Origin: Streptomyces sp. cf386
GTDB taxonomy: Bacteria; Actinomycetota; Actinomycetes; Streptomycetales; Streptomycetaceae
Reading direction: 5' to 3'
Length of the DNA stretch: 64,000 nucleotides
Assembly: GCF_900103585.1 (NCBI RefSeq)
Contig: NZ_FNHV01000001.1
Location: 830,535-894,534 of the forward strand
Below, in pieces: positions 48,016-59,003 of the stretch. The notes beneath the pieces were generated by a model. That model was not told the origin of the DNA. It made no database searches and was given only the letters and a program-made list of their open reading frames with translations. Position numbers and translations under genes: made by a program. Positions within the stretch are counted from its first letter, which is position 1, and each line of letters begins with the position of its first letter.

Positions 48016-48411
48016 ATGCACTCCTACACGATCGGCCAGGCGGCGCGACTGCTGGGCGTGAGCCCCGACACCGCACGCCGCTGGGCGGACGCAGGCCGGG
48101 TGGCCACCCACCGCGACGAAACCGGACGCCGTCTCATCGACGGCACTGACCTCGCCGCGTTCTCGGTCGAACTCGCCAGGCCCGGCAGCGGCGAGGAGGA
48201 GACGCCGTACACCTCGGTTCGCAACGCCTTCCCCGGCATCGTCACCGCGATCAAACTCGGCGACGTGGCGGCCCAGGTCGAGATCCAGGCCGGCCCGCAC
48301 CGACTGGTCTCCCTCCTCACCCGCGAGGCGGTCGAGGAACTGGGCCTGGAGGTGGGCATGGAGGCCACCGCCCGCGTGAAGTCGACGAACGTCCACATCG
48401 ACCGCACGTAA
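48016..48411 (+). CDS. Helix-turn-helix/molbindin (TOBE) regulator
   Basis: 131 residues. The N-terminal MerR/excisionase-type helix-turn-helix is YTIGQAARLLGVSPDTARRW; the C-terminal TOBE (Mop) domain has R-N-A-F-P-G-I-V-T-A-I and V-V/T-A-R-V-K-S-T-N-V. Such HTH-Mop proteins bind molybdate and act as regulators in actinobacteria. TATCGT at 48003-48008 lies 7 bp before the ATG, so the gene is probably leaderless. A twin Mop protein follows 78 bp downstream, but no molybdate transporter is in the window. Confidence 0.88.
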   Translation: MHSYTIGQAARLLGVSPDTARRWADAGRVATHRDETGRRLIDGTDLAAFSVELARPGSGEEETPYTSVRNAFPGIVTAIKLGDVAAQVEIQAGPHRLVSLLTREAVEELGLEVGMEATARVKSTNVHIDRT

Positions 48412-48489
48412 TCGGACAAAAGCGGGCACTACGGTAGGAATCGCAAGCCCAAAACGCCGCAAACCCCTACCGTCAGCGAGGCGTCCCCC

Positions 48490-48909
48490 ATGAGCCTGAG
48501 CATCCGCAACCAGCTCCCCGGCACCGTCACCGCCATCACCCCCGGCGAGGTCATGGCAACGGTCAAGGTCCGTCTCGCCGGCGGCCAGGACCTCACCGCG
48601 GCGGTCACCCTGGAAGCCGTCGAGGACCTCGGCCTGACCGCGGGCACGGCCGTGACCGCCCTCGTGAAAGCCACGGAGATCTCCCTCGCCACCGCCCCGG
48701 TCAAGGGCCTGTCCATCCGCAACCAGCTCCCCGGCACGGTCACCGGCCTCGCCATGGGCGGCGCGATGGCCTCGGTCAAGATCGCCGTGGACGGCGCCGA
48801 CCTGACCGCGGCCATCACCAAGGACGCCACCACCGACCTCGCCCTGTCCCCCGGCGTCCCCGTGGTCGCGCTGGTCAAGGCGACGGAGGTCGCACTGACG
48901 ACGGCGTGA
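48490..48909 (+). CDS. Double TOBE-domain molbindin
   Basis: 139 residues consisting of two tandem Mop/TOBE repeats, each starting L-S-I-R-N-Q-L-P-G-T-V-T (residues 3 and 75) and ending in A-L-V-K-A-T-E. There is no DNA-binding domain. Such molbindins store molybdate in the cytosol as oligomers. TACCGT in the leader may be its -10. It follows the HTH-Mop regulator and probably depends on it. A hairpin terminator follows the stop. Confidence 0.9.
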   Translation: MSLSIRNQLPGTVTAITPGEVMATVKVRLAGGQDLTAAVTLEAVEDLGLTAGTAVTALVKATEISLATAPVKGLSIRNQLPGTVTGLAMGGAMASVKIAVDGADLTAAITKDATTDLALSPGVPVVALVKATEVALTTA

Positions 48910-48914
48910 CGCAC

Positions 48915-48955
48915 AAGGGCCCCGCCCGGCCATGGACGGCCAGGGCGGAGCCCTT
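48915..48955. terminator. Bidirectional hairpin terminator
   Basis: AAGGGC with CCGCCC (48915-48928) pairs with GGGCGG and GCCCTT (48943-48955), with small bulges. It lies between the convergent molbindin and gcvP genes. Confidence 0.75.
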
Positions 48956-48993
48956 CATTCGCCTACGTCGATTCGGTACGAACCCCGTGAACG

Positions 48994-51879
<2,886 letters not shown>

Positions 51880-51941
51880 TGCGGAGGCCTCCTGGTCTGA
51901 CACGACCTTCGAGGGGCACCACGGCACGGGTACCCCGACGG

Positions 51942-52143
51942 CCTCCCCCTCTGTCATCTCAACCTGAGAGCTTCACCGGGCCACCCGAGGGCTCCCGGCT
52001 TTCACCGTCGGTGAGAGCGGAGGCCATCGACACCCGCCCTGCTTTCCAGAGTGACCTCGTCCGTGCGGTACGTGTGCCTGAGAGATTCCGGGGAGGATTT
52101 GCTCCTTCGGCGCCTCCGATGGTGTTCGGAGGACTCTCCCGCA
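51942..52143 (-). promoter_or_regulatory. Tandem glycine riboswitch (gcvP leader)
   Basis: On the minus strand two aptamers are visible. Aptamer 1 starts GGGAGAGTCCTCCG and contains GCCGAAGGAGCAA and AATCTCTCAGGCA. Aptamer 2 contains CGCTCTCACCG, GGTGAAAGCCGGGAG and GAAGCTCTCAGG and ends near 51942. These are the conserved GGAGAG, GCCGAAGGAGCAA and CTCTCAGG elements of the glycine class. The tandem form binds two glycines cooperatively and, in actinobacteria, raises gcvP expression. Confidence 0.93.
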
Positions 52144-52265
52144 CGGGGTCAGCAGCCGCTAGCAACAGTACCAGCGAGGTCAACGCACGGACCTTCGAGT
52201 GGCCGCACTCACCAATGTGCCCTTTCGTAGTGCTTACGGATGAGTTGCGACCAAGTGGAGGGCCC

Positions 52266-52637
52266 GTGCAGACCGACATCGATCCGCGCAACCTGATCGG
52301 CCGTAAGGCCTTCGACCGCAACGGCACCAAGATCGGCACCATCGACGAGGTCTACCTCGACGACGCGACCGGGGTGCCGGAATGGGCGGCGATACGCACC
52401 GGCCTGTTCTCCCGGGACGCCTTCGTCCCCTTGGAGCCCAGCGAACTCATAGAGGGCACCCTCCACGTCCCCTTCGAACGAGCCCTGATCAAGGACGCCC
52501 CCGACTTCGGCGTAGGCCGCCACCTCTCCCCCGAACAGGAACTCCAGCTCTACCACCACTACGGCCTGAACGTGGCCCCTCCACCCCCCATCCCAGACCG
52601 AGACTTCGGCAAGCTGGCAGGCACAGACGACACCTGA
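52266..52637 (+). CDS. PRC-barrel domain protein
   Basis: 123 residues from the GTG at 52266, with GGAGG five bases upstream. The PRC-barrel is D-P-R-N-L-I-G-R-K-A-F-D-R-N-G-T-K-I-G-T-I-D-E-V-Y-L, then E-W-A-A-I-R-T-G-L-F and F-V-P-L. The tail has a Pro-rich P-P-P-P-I-P segment. PRC-barrels mediate protein or RNA contacts and are common in actinobacterial stress proteins; no partner is evident. It is divergent from the gcvP riboswitch, with a 120-bp gap. Confidence 0.88.
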   Translation: MQTDIDPRNLIGRKAFDRNGTKIGTIDEVYLDDATGVPEWAAIRTGLFSRDAFVPLEPSELIEGTLHVPFERALIKDAPDFGVGRHLSPEQELQLYHHYGLNVAPPPPIPDRDFGKLAGTDDT

Positions 52638-52983
52638 CCCACCGGCCCACCCCACAACAGCCCCGCCAAAACGTCCGCCTCACCCTGCAGCCCCCACCAA
52701 ACGCCTGCCACACCCCACAACCACCATCACGGCGCTCCAGCCCCACCCCATAATGAAGCCCGCGGCACGCCTGCCTCACTCCACCACAGCGCCCACGACA
52801 CACCGGCCCCACCCCACGACACTCCGCTCCCGCCGCACAAGCGCTCTCACAGCACGCCTGCTCCCCCTACGACGCGCTCCATCCCCCAACGACCCGCTGG
52901 AGCGCTCCTTAGCCCGCCCTCGCGCACCTGAGGCCACACCCACCCCAGCTACCGGCCCGCCCCGCACAGCCCGCGACACCCAA
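52638..52983. other. Non-coding C/A-rich stretch
   Basis: No supported gene is seen. The plus strand is strongly C-rich and G-poor, unlike the flanking genes, with runs of CCAC and CCCC. Open frames exist on both strands only because stop codons are rare in such sequence. Confidence 0.4.
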
Positions 52984-53236
52984 GCCCACCCAGCCTGCCG
53001 ACAGCCATGCAGCTGGAACGGAGCCCACCCAAGCAAGCGCAACCGCCGGGTCCCCGTCTCCCACCCAGCCTGCGGACAGCGGCGCCGCTAGGACAGAACC
53101 CACCCAAGCAAGCACAACCCCCGGGTCCCGCCACCACCCAGCCTGCCGACACCCACGCCGCTAGGACAGAACCCACCCAAGCAAGCACAGCCGCCAGGTC
53201 CCCGCCACCCACCCAGCCTGCGGGCAGTCGTGCCGC
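52984..53236. repeat. Tandem repeat, units of 73-75 bp, about 3.3 copies
   Basis: CACCCAGCCTGC recurs with CAGCC at 52991, 53066, 53139 and 53214, i.e. 75, 73 and 75 bp apart. Each unit also contains a CCACCCAAGCAAGC segment and a GGGTCC segment. It lies downstream of both convergent neighbours, PRC and dinB, and is probably non-coding. Confidence 0.75.
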
Positions 53237-53386
53237 TGGGGCGGCACGGGTGGGCGCAGGCGGCACCCCGCAAGCGCGGGCGAGCGTCCCCACCTCCAGC
53301 GCAACCACAACCCCGGCTCGGCTCGGCTCGGCAGCCAAGCTCCCCCACGCCCCCAGCCACCCCACGCCCGCCAGCCGACCCGCCCC

Positions 53387-54793
53387 CTAGCCGCCCGGCA
53401 TCGCAGATTCCACCCCCGAGTCCCCCTCCCCACCCCCCGCACCCGAACCCCCAGGTCTTCGCGCCACCAACGGCAACGGCTCCGCCGCCTCCAACCCCGG
53501 ATCGTCCACCCGAAACGTCCGCACCCGCCCCGGCTCCGACCCAGGCGTCTCGAACCGCACAGTCACCCGCCCGAGCCCACTCCCCTGCACCCACCCATGC
53601 CCGAACTCGACGTGCCGCACGTCATGCCCGGCAACCCACCGCCGCTCAACAGGCACAACCTCCCGCTCCTCCCCAGGCCCCCCGTGATCCCCCTCCTCCT
53701 CGGAATCCTCCACCCGAACCCCCGCCGCCTGCGCGAACAGATCCTCCTGCGTGTAGTCGGCCAACCCACTCACCCCGACCCCCAGCAGCCGCACACCCCC
53801 CGTCGTATCCACGGCATCCAGCAACCGCGCCGCAGCCTCCCGCACCACCGCCGGATCATCCGTAGGCCCCCGCAACGTCTCGGACCGCGTCAGCGTGGAG
53901 AAGTCGTACCGCCGCACCTTCAGCACGATCGTCCGCCCGGACAACCCGGCCCCCCGCAACCGCCGCACACACCGATCGGCCAGCCGCTGCACCTCCAGCC
54001 CGACCCGGACCCGATCATGGATGTCCACGTCATACGTGTCCTCGACAGAGACCGACTTCGCCTCGCGCTCCGCCACCACAGGCCGATCGTCATGCGCCAG
54101 CGCCATGGCGTACAGGGCATGCCCATGCGCCTTGCCGAGCAGCCGTACGAGCTCGTCCTCCCCCGCCTCGGCGATCTCGTCGACCGTGTGGATCCCGGCC
54201 CGCCGCAGATGGTCCCCCGTCGCCGGCCCCACCCCCGGCAACGTCCGCACGGACATCGGCCCGAGCAACGCCCTCTCGGTCCCGGGCTCGATCAGCACCA
54301 GCCCATCGGGCTTGGCCTGCTCCGAGGCGATCTTCGCCAGCATCTTGGACGCGGCCAGCCCCACCGACCCCGCAAGCCCGGTGACGGCCCGTATATCGCC
54401 GCGCAGCTTCGTCCCCACCAACCGCGCCGACCGCTCGTCCCAGGCCACTCCCCCGGCGTCCAGATCCACGAACGCCTCATCCAGGCTCAGCGGCTCCACC
54501 AGCGGCGACAGCTTCCCCAGCAGCCCCATCACCAGCTCGCTGATCTCCCGGTAGACCCCGAAGCGCGGCACGAGATACGCGGCATTCGGCGCCAGCCGAC
54601 GCGCCTGGGCCATGGGCATCGCCGAGTGCACCCCGAAGACCCGAGCCTCATAGGACGCGGTGGCGACGACTCCACGCGGCCCGAGCCCGCCCACGATCAC
54701 GGCCTTCCCGCGCAGGCTCGGCTTGGATGCCTGCTCCACCGAGGCGTAGAAGGCATCCATGTCGAGATGCAGGATCGTGGGCGCGTTTCTCAC
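53387..54793 (-). CDS. dinB: DNA polymerase IV (Y family)
   Basis: 468 residues from a GTG at 54793. The palm has L-H-L-D-M-D-A-F-Y-A-S-V-E with the first catalytic Asp, and S-L-D-E-A-F-V-D-L-D with the second acidic pair. Thumb HhH motifs (TLPGVGPATGDHL) and the little-finger domain (V-E-D-T-Y-D and V-L-K-V-R-R-Y-D-F) follow. It carries out translesion synthesis. The last 110 residues extend the usual DinB: an acidic linker (E-D-S-E-E-E-G-D) followed by a Gly-rich tail, and no canonical clamp-binding QxxLF motif is clear except Q-E-D-L-F. Confidence 0.94.
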   Translation of the reverse strand: MRNAPTILHLDMDAFYASVEQASKPSLRGKAVIVGGLGPRGVVATASYEARVFGVHSAMPMAQARRLAPNAAYLVPRFGVYREISELVMGLLGKLSPLVEPLSLDEAFVDLDAGGVAWDERSARLVGTKLRGDIRAVTGLAGSVGLAASKMLAKIASEQAKPDGLVLIEPGTERALLGPMSVRTLPGVGPATGDHLRRAGIHTVDEIAEAGEDELVRLLGKAHGHALYAMALAHDDRPVVAEREAKSVSVEDTYDVDIHDRVRVGLEVQRLADRCVRRLRGAGLSGRTIVLKVRRYDFSTLTRSETLRGPTDDPAVVREAAARLLDAVDTTGGVRLLGVGVSGLADYTQEDLFAQAAGVRVEDSEEEGDHGGPGEEREVVPVERRWVAGHDVRHVEFGHGWVQGSGLGRVTVRFETPGSEPGRVRTFRVDDPGLEAAEPLPLVARRPGGSGAGGGEGDSGVESAMPGG

Positions 54794-54939
54794 ATCTCCG
54801 ATGCTGCCTCACGCCACTGACATTGCCCCGCTACGACCGCTCGGCCCGTCGGCCACCCGCCCCGTCGAAGCCGCCCCCAGTCGGCGACCCGACAGCCGCC
54901 AGGCCCTGCGGCAACAGCCACTCAGACCGTTCCGACCGC

Positions 54940-55593
54940 TCAGACCGCCCGATTACGCCGCCGAGCCAGCTCATCCGCCGGGTTGTGCCCGACCAATGTC
55001 TCCCCGGTGTCGATCCGCTCCCCGTGCAACTGCGACAAGGCGCTCTCGACGTCCCGCCACACCACACCCACGGCGATCCCGAAGATCCCCTGCCCACCCT
55101 GGAGCAGTGCATGGACCTCGTCCGGCGAGGTGCACTCGTACACCGTCGCCCCGTCGCTCATCAGCGTCATGCGCTCCAGATCGCGAAAGCCCCGCTCCCG
55201 CAGATGCTGCACGGCGGTACGGATGTTCTGCAGCGACACACCGGTGTCGAGGAACCGCTTGACGATCTTCAGGACGACGACGTCCCGGAAGCTGTACAGA
55301 CGCTGGGTCCCCGACCCGTACGCGGGTCGCACGCTCGGCTCGACAAGGCCGGTGCGCGCCCAGTAGTCGAGTTGCCGATAGGTGATGCCGGCGGCCGCAC
55401 ACGCCGTCGGACCCCGGTAGCCGATCTCCTCGGACTCCATGGACGCCGCCCCTCCGCCGCTGCTCGGCACGGCCGTCGGTCGCTGCGGAGCATGATCGGT
55501 CGCGCTGCCCTGAAGCGGGTACGGTCCGCTCGTCTTCGCCTCGAGACTGCGCCCGGAAGCGCCCCCACCCGCACCGTCGCCGCTGCTTCTCAC
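54940..55593 (-). CDS. MerR-family transcriptional regulator
   Basis: 217 residues from a GTG at 55593 with GGAGG six bases upstream. The N-terminal 55 residues are disordered. The MerR HTH is YRGPTACAAAGITYRQLDYW, with Y-S-F-R-D-V-V-V-L-K-I-V-K-R-F-L-D-T-G-V-S-L-Q-N-I following. The C-terminal domain (VYECTSPDEVHALLQGGQGI) is conserved in actinobacteria, where this gene lies beside ftsR, an FHA gene and a DUF151 gene. The ligand is unknown. A consensus promoter and palindromes precede it. Confidence 0.9.
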   Translation of the reverse strand: MRSSGDGAGGGASGRSLEAKTSGPYPLQGSATDHAPQRPTAVPSSGGGAASMESEEIGYRGPTACAAAGITYRQLDYWARTGLVEPSVRPAYGSGTQRLYSFRDVVVLKIVKRFLDTGVSLQNIRTAVQHLRERGFRDLERMTLMSDGATVYECTSPDEVHALLQGGQGIFGIAVGVVWRDVESALSQLHGERIDTGETLVGHNPADELARRRNRAV

Positions 55594-55623
55594 GCCGACC
55601 TCCGTCCTTGACCTGCCTTCTCG

Positions 55624-55652
55624 ACGGTAGGCAGTCACCAGGGGTGCGTCAA
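55624..55652 (-). promoter_or_regulatory. Consensus promoter of the MerR gene
   Basis: On the minus strand TTGACG (55652-55647) and TACCGT (55629-55624) have exactly 17 bp between them, a near-consensus vegetative (HrdB-type) promoter, 31 bp before the GTG. Confidence 0.75.
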
Positions 55653-55661
55653 CGATCGCCA

Positions 55662-55679
55662 CACTCGGCACGCCGAGTG
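55662..55679. promoter_or_regulatory. Palindrome upstream of the MerR promoter
   Basis: CACTCGGC-AC-GCCGAGTG is an 8-bp inverted repeat just upstream of the -35 box, a plausible site for autoregulation. Confidence 0.45.
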
Positions 55680-55776
55680 ATAATCACCCTAGGAGTGGTT
55701 TCCCGCACCCCACCGCGGGGAAAGGCTAGCCGAATGCTCTCGGACAAGGCCCCGGGACGCTCTCACTCGCCTCCGG

Positions 55777-55792
55777 CAAATGCCGGCATTTG
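55777..55792. promoter_or_regulatory. 16-bp perfect palindrome CAAATGCCGGCATTTG
   Basis: A fully symmetric 16-mer lies between the DUF151 gene stop (55856) and the MerR promoter. It could be a regulator site or a weak hairpin terminator for the DUF151 gene. Confidence 0.45.
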
Positions 55793-55855
55793 AGCCGCAA
55801 CCGGCTGTGGGCCGCCCGTTCACGGACCGCGACCCGCCGAGCAGCCCACGCCGCC

Positions 55856-56329
55856 TCACTGACTGCTGGTGCCGAAGTCCTCCGGCGAGATCTGGTCGAG
55901 GAATTCGCGGAACTTCTCCACCTCGTCCTCCTGCTCGTCCGGAATCGCGATGCCGGCATCGTCGAGCACCCCGTCGCTGCCGTAGATCGGCGTTCCGGTG
56001 CGCAGGGCCAGCGCTATGGCATCGGACGGGCGGGCGCTCACCTCGACGCCGCTGGCGAAGACCAGCTCGGCATAGAAGACGCCCTCACGCAGATCCGTGA
56101 TGCGCACTTCGGTGAGCTCCTGACCGACGGCCTCCAGCACGTCCTTGAACAGGTCGTGGGTCAGCGGTCGCGCAGGGGCCATGCCCTGCTGGGCGAAGGC
56201 GATCGCCGTCGCCTCCCCCGGCCCGATCCAGATAGGGAGGTAGCGGTCGCCTCCCACTTCGCGCAGGAGCACGATCGGTTGGTTGGAGGGCATTTCGACC
56301 CGGACACCTACGACATCGAGCTCGTTCAC
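55856..56329 (-). CDS. Bifunctional nuclease-family (DUF151) protein
   Basis: 157 residues with the BFN fold: M-P-S-N-Q-P-I-V-L-L-R-E, R-Y-L-P-I-W-I-G-P-G-E-A-T-A-I-A, R-P-L-T-H-D-L, and R-P-S-D-A-I-A-L-A-L-R-T-G-T-P-I-Y. Relatives have RNase/DNase activity, and in actinobacteria the gene is linked with FtsR and FHA genes. An acidic tail (DEQEDEVEKFREFLDQI) ends the protein. It follows ftsR on the same strand with an 86-bp gap. Confidence 0.92.
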   Translation of the reverse strand: MNELDVVGVRVEMPSNQPIVLLREVGGDRYLPIWIGPGEATAIAFAQQGMAPARPLTHDLFKDVLEAVGQELTEVRITDLREGVFYAELVFASGVEVSARPSDAIALALRTGTPIYGSDGVLDDAGIAIPDEQEDEVEKFREFLDQISPEDFGTSSQ

Positions 56330-56415
56330 ACAGCAACCCTAGGCCGTGCCCGGGACGTTTGGGTAGTCGGGCCGAGAACGGGTGGCCGATCCGGCCGATC
56401 CCGGGTATGCCCGGC

Positions 56416-57153
56416 TCAGGGCAGCCGCACCCCGAGAGCGGTCTGCACCAGCGCGGCATGCAGCTTCACCGTCAGTCCCGCCAGCTCCTTCGCACGGGCC
56501 TCCGCGTGAGCCCTGGTCTGCGGGTTGCGGTGACGCCTGAGGGGTGCCACGACCTGGTCCACGAGCCCGGCCTCACGGTCGGCCGCCGCCTTCATCACCC
56601 GAAGATGCCTCGGCTCGATCCCGAACCGCCCCAGCTCGGCCACGAGCGAGACCACGGTCACCGCCTCCGCGTCGTACGCCCCGCCCGGCAACGGAGCGAT
56701 CAGGCCGTACGACTCCCACTCCTCGAGCTCCTGCTCACCGATCCCGGCGGCCACGAGCAGCTCGGCGCGCCCCACCCGGGCCACCGTGGGCCCCTCGACG
56801 GGCTCCAGAACGGTTTCGCCGTCCCGCTGGCGGCACAGGGTCGGCAGGGGGGCGGCTTCACCGCGCTCCATGGCGTCCAGATGCTCGCGGATCACCTTGA
56901 GCGGCAGATAGTGGTCCCGCTGCATCCGCAGCACATGGCCGAGGCGCTCGACGTCCTGCGCGCTGAACTTGCGGTACCCCGAGGGGGTCCGCTGCGGCTC
57001 GACAAGACCCTCCGACTCCAGAAAGCGGATCTTGGAGATGGTGATGTCAGGGAACTCCTCGCGCAGCCCGTTCAGGACCGTGCCGATGCTCATCAGCCGA
57101 CTGTCCGCGGCGGCGGTGCCGGGCCTGGCACCGCCACTCGGTGTTTTCAGCAT
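56416..57153 (-). CDS. ftsR: MerR-like cell-division regulator FtsR
   Basis: 245 residues. The winged helix has S-I-G-T-V-L-N-G-L-R-E-E-F-P-D-I-T-I-S-K-I-R-F-L-E, then E-P-Q-R-T-P-S-G-Y-R-K-F, as in FtsR (Rv1828/Cgl family), which activates ftsZ. The C-terminal effector-like domain is A-Y-D-A-E-A-V-T-V-V-S-L-V-A-E-L. Gene order (FHA, ftsR, DUF151, MerR) is conserved in actinobacteria, which supports the call. It begins 41 bp after the FHA gene. Confidence 0.9.
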   Translation of the reverse strand: MLKTPSGGARPGTAAADSRLMSIGTVLNGLREEFPDITISKIRFLESEGLVEPQRTPSGYRKFSAQDVERLGHVLRMQRDHYLPLKVIREHLDAMERGEAAPLPTLCRQRDGETVLEPVEGPTVARVGRAELLVAAGIGEQELEEWESYGLIAPLPGGAYDAEAVTVVSLVAELGRFGIEPRHLRVMKAAADREAGLVDQVVAPLRRHRNPQTRAHAEARAKELAGLTVKLHAALVQTALGVRLP

Positions 57154-57194
57154 GGACCTTCCCTGGGTCTCCCCGGATGGACTCCGGGGGAGGG

Positions 57195-57971
57195 TCAGTA
57201 GCCCCGCTGGCTCGCGTAGAAGACCAGCCGGTACTTGCCGATCTGCACCTCGTCGCCGTTGTTCAGAGCGACCTGGTCGATCCGCTCACGGTTGACGTAC
57301 GTACCGTTCAGACTGCCGACATCGGCCACCGTGAACGAGCCGTCCTGGGCGCGACGGAACTCCACGTGGCGACGCGAGACCGTCACGTCGTCCAGGAAGA
57401 TGTCGCTCTGCGGATGCCGCCCGGCCGTGGTCAGATCGCCGTCCAGGAGGAAACGGCTGCCCGAGTTCGGCCCGCGACGCACCACCAGCAGCGCGGAGCC
57501 CAGCGGCAGCGCGTCGACGGCCGCCTGGGCCTCGGGAGACAGCGCCGGGATCTGCGTCTGGCCGGTGACCTCGGCGTCGTAGGCCTCAAGGCCGGAGATG
57601 GAGATCGTGGAGGTCGTCTCGGACGGGCGCTCGGGCGTGGCACCGGCCCGCAGCGGAGCGCCGCAGTTGGAACAGAAGCGGCTGTTCTCCGCGTTGCGGT
57701 TACCGCACCTCGTACACACCAGGGCCGACATCGGGGAAAACCCTCCACCCGTACTTGAGGTTGACGGTTGCCCGAAACCTATGCCGCCGGACTGGCCAGG
57801 GTCAACTGACGGCGCGCCTTGACCTCCGGAAATGTCACCGCCCGGTCCAGACACCTGATCCCGGAACAGGGGACGCTGCCCTTCCTCGTCTCCCTGTGCG
57901 CGATGACGAGCGGTCGCGTTGTCGCTACCCTCTCGCGCGCTCTTGCCGAACAACTTCGCAAACAACTTCAC
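57195..57971 (-). CDS. FHA-domain signalling protein, GarA/OdhI-like
   Basis: 258 residues from a GTG at 57971 with AAGGGGAA upstream. A polar Gly/Ser-rich start is followed by a four-cysteine zinc ribbon (CTRCG and CSNCG), the S-E-T-T-S segment that matches the phosphorylated ETTS motif of GarA, and an FHA domain (GRHPQSDI, S-R-R-H-V-E-F, L-N-G-T-Y-V-N). GarA controls 2-oxoglutarate enzymes according to its phosphorylation by Ser/Thr kinases. The additional zinc ribbon is typical of streptomycete homologues. The first gene of the ftsR block. Confidence 0.92.
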   Translation of the reverse strand: MKLFAKLFGKSAREGSDNATARHRAQGDEEGQRPLFRDQVSGPGGDISGGQGAPSVDPGQSGGIGFGQPSTSSTGGGFSPMSALVCTRCGNRNAENSRFCSNCGAPLRAGATPERPSETTSTISISGLEAYDAEVTGQTQIPALSPEAQAAVDALPLGSALLVVRRGPNSGSRFLLDGDLTTAGRHPQSDIFLDDVTVSRRHVEFRRAQDGSFTVADVGSLNGTYVNRERIDQVALNNGDEVQIGKYRLVFYASQRGY

Positions 57972-58161
57972 GGGCGATTCCCCTTGACCGAAACAGACCC
58001 GCCCGTGGGGCAGGACGAACCCTGACTGCTCACTCTGGCCGACCCGGACATCTTCACAACGTCCGTCTCCACCAGACAGTTTCCACCACGCACCACCCAT
58101 TCGGTGCGCCGACCCCCCGCAACCTCATGCCCTCGCCGGACGTCCCCCATGCACCGCCGGT

Positions 58162-58998
58162 TCACTGGGAGGACGACCGAGCGTAGTCAGGCCGCTTCGC
58201 CGCTCGCAAGGCGTCCACAACGATCTTGTCCGACCGCTCGATGGTCACGGTGGCCTGCTCCTTCTCGAGAGTCTGCACCACGCCTCCAGGGATGTTGAGC
58301 GCCGGCTCCAGGTCCTGCGGCTTGCCGATGACCTTGAAACGATAGGGAGCGTTGATCTTGTTCCCGTCGACGCTCACGCTGTTGCCGGATTCCGTCAGAT
58401 AGGTACCGGCGACGACGCGTACGCCGTTCACCTGGATCGCCTCCGCGCCGGCCGCGCGCAGCTCCTGGATCGCGTCGAGCAGCATGTCCGCTTCGACCGT
58501 CCCCTTCGTGTCGTCGATGGTCAACGTGATGCCTGGTCCCTGCGCGGCCACCGTGCCCGCCAGAATGCCGAGTTGCCTCTCCTTCTCGACCGTCTGCTTG
58601 CGGGCCTCCTCAGCCTGGTTCGAGCTGTTCTCCAGCTCGTCGCGCTGCTTTTCGAGACCTTGCTTCTCGTCCTCAAGACGCTGAGTACGGTCGTCCAGTT
58701 CATCGAGAATGCGAACGAGATCTTCCTGACGTGCGCCACGCAGGGCGCTGTCACCGTCGCTGTTCGACGCGACCTGGACGGCCAGGCCGAAGCCGAGGCC
58801 GAACAACAGCAGCGCGACGATGAGTTGGGCCCGGGTGACCCTCGGCGGCCACAGCCCCTGCACCAGCCGCTGCCGCCCGCTCAGCCCGGTCTGCTGCTCC
58901 TCAGGAGCCTGCACGGCCTCGGCAGCACCGACCGCCGGCACCTCCTCGGGCAGTTCCTTGCGCAGCCTGTTCTCGGGGGTCTCGTCGTGGTTGCTCAT
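58162..58998 (-). CDS. DUF881-family membrane protein (second copy)
   Basis: 278 residues from the ATG at 58998. An N-terminal cytosolic tail, one helix (LIVALLLFGLGFGLAVQVAS), a coiled coil (residues about 90-135, DELDDRTQRLEDEKQGLEKQ) and the DUF881 domain (G-I-L-A-G-T-V-A-A-Q-G-P-G-I-T-L-T-I-D-D, I-Q-V-N-G-V-R-V-V-A-G-T-Y-L) facing outside. The function is unknown; the cluster is linked to cell-division genes in Gram-positives. It is the third gene of DUF881-sbp-DUF881. Confidence 0.9.
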   Translation of the reverse strand: MSNHDETPENRLRKELPEEVPAVGAAEAVQAPEEQQTGLSGRQRLVQGLWPPRVTRAQLIVALLLFGLGFGLAVQVASNSDGDSALRGARQEDLVRILDELDDRTQRLEDEKQGLEKQRDELENSSNQAEEARKQTVEKERQLGILAGTVAAQGPGITLTIDDTKGTVEADMLLDAIQELRAAGAEAIQVNGVRVVAGTYLTESGNSVSVDGNKINAPYRFKVIGKPQDLEPALNIPGGVVQTLEKEQATVTIERSDKIVVDALRAAKRPDYARSSSQ

Positions 58999-59003
58999 CG
59001 GCC

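Noticed and set aside
52984..53236. CRISPR array considered because of regularly spaced repeats
   Set aside because: Units are adjacent and similar along their whole 73-75 bp, with no unique spacers of constant length and no cas genes.
52949..53594. Repeat proteins encoded by the minus strand of the tandem repeat
   Set aside because: Open frames arise from stop-poor C-rich DNA; no ribosome site, and repeat units vary by 2 bp in length, which breaks the frame.
55647..55652. CGTCAA near the MerR gene as another member of the K+ box set
   Set aside because: It is the -35 box of a consensus promoter read on the other strand, and no partner half-sites lie at 11 or 21 bp.
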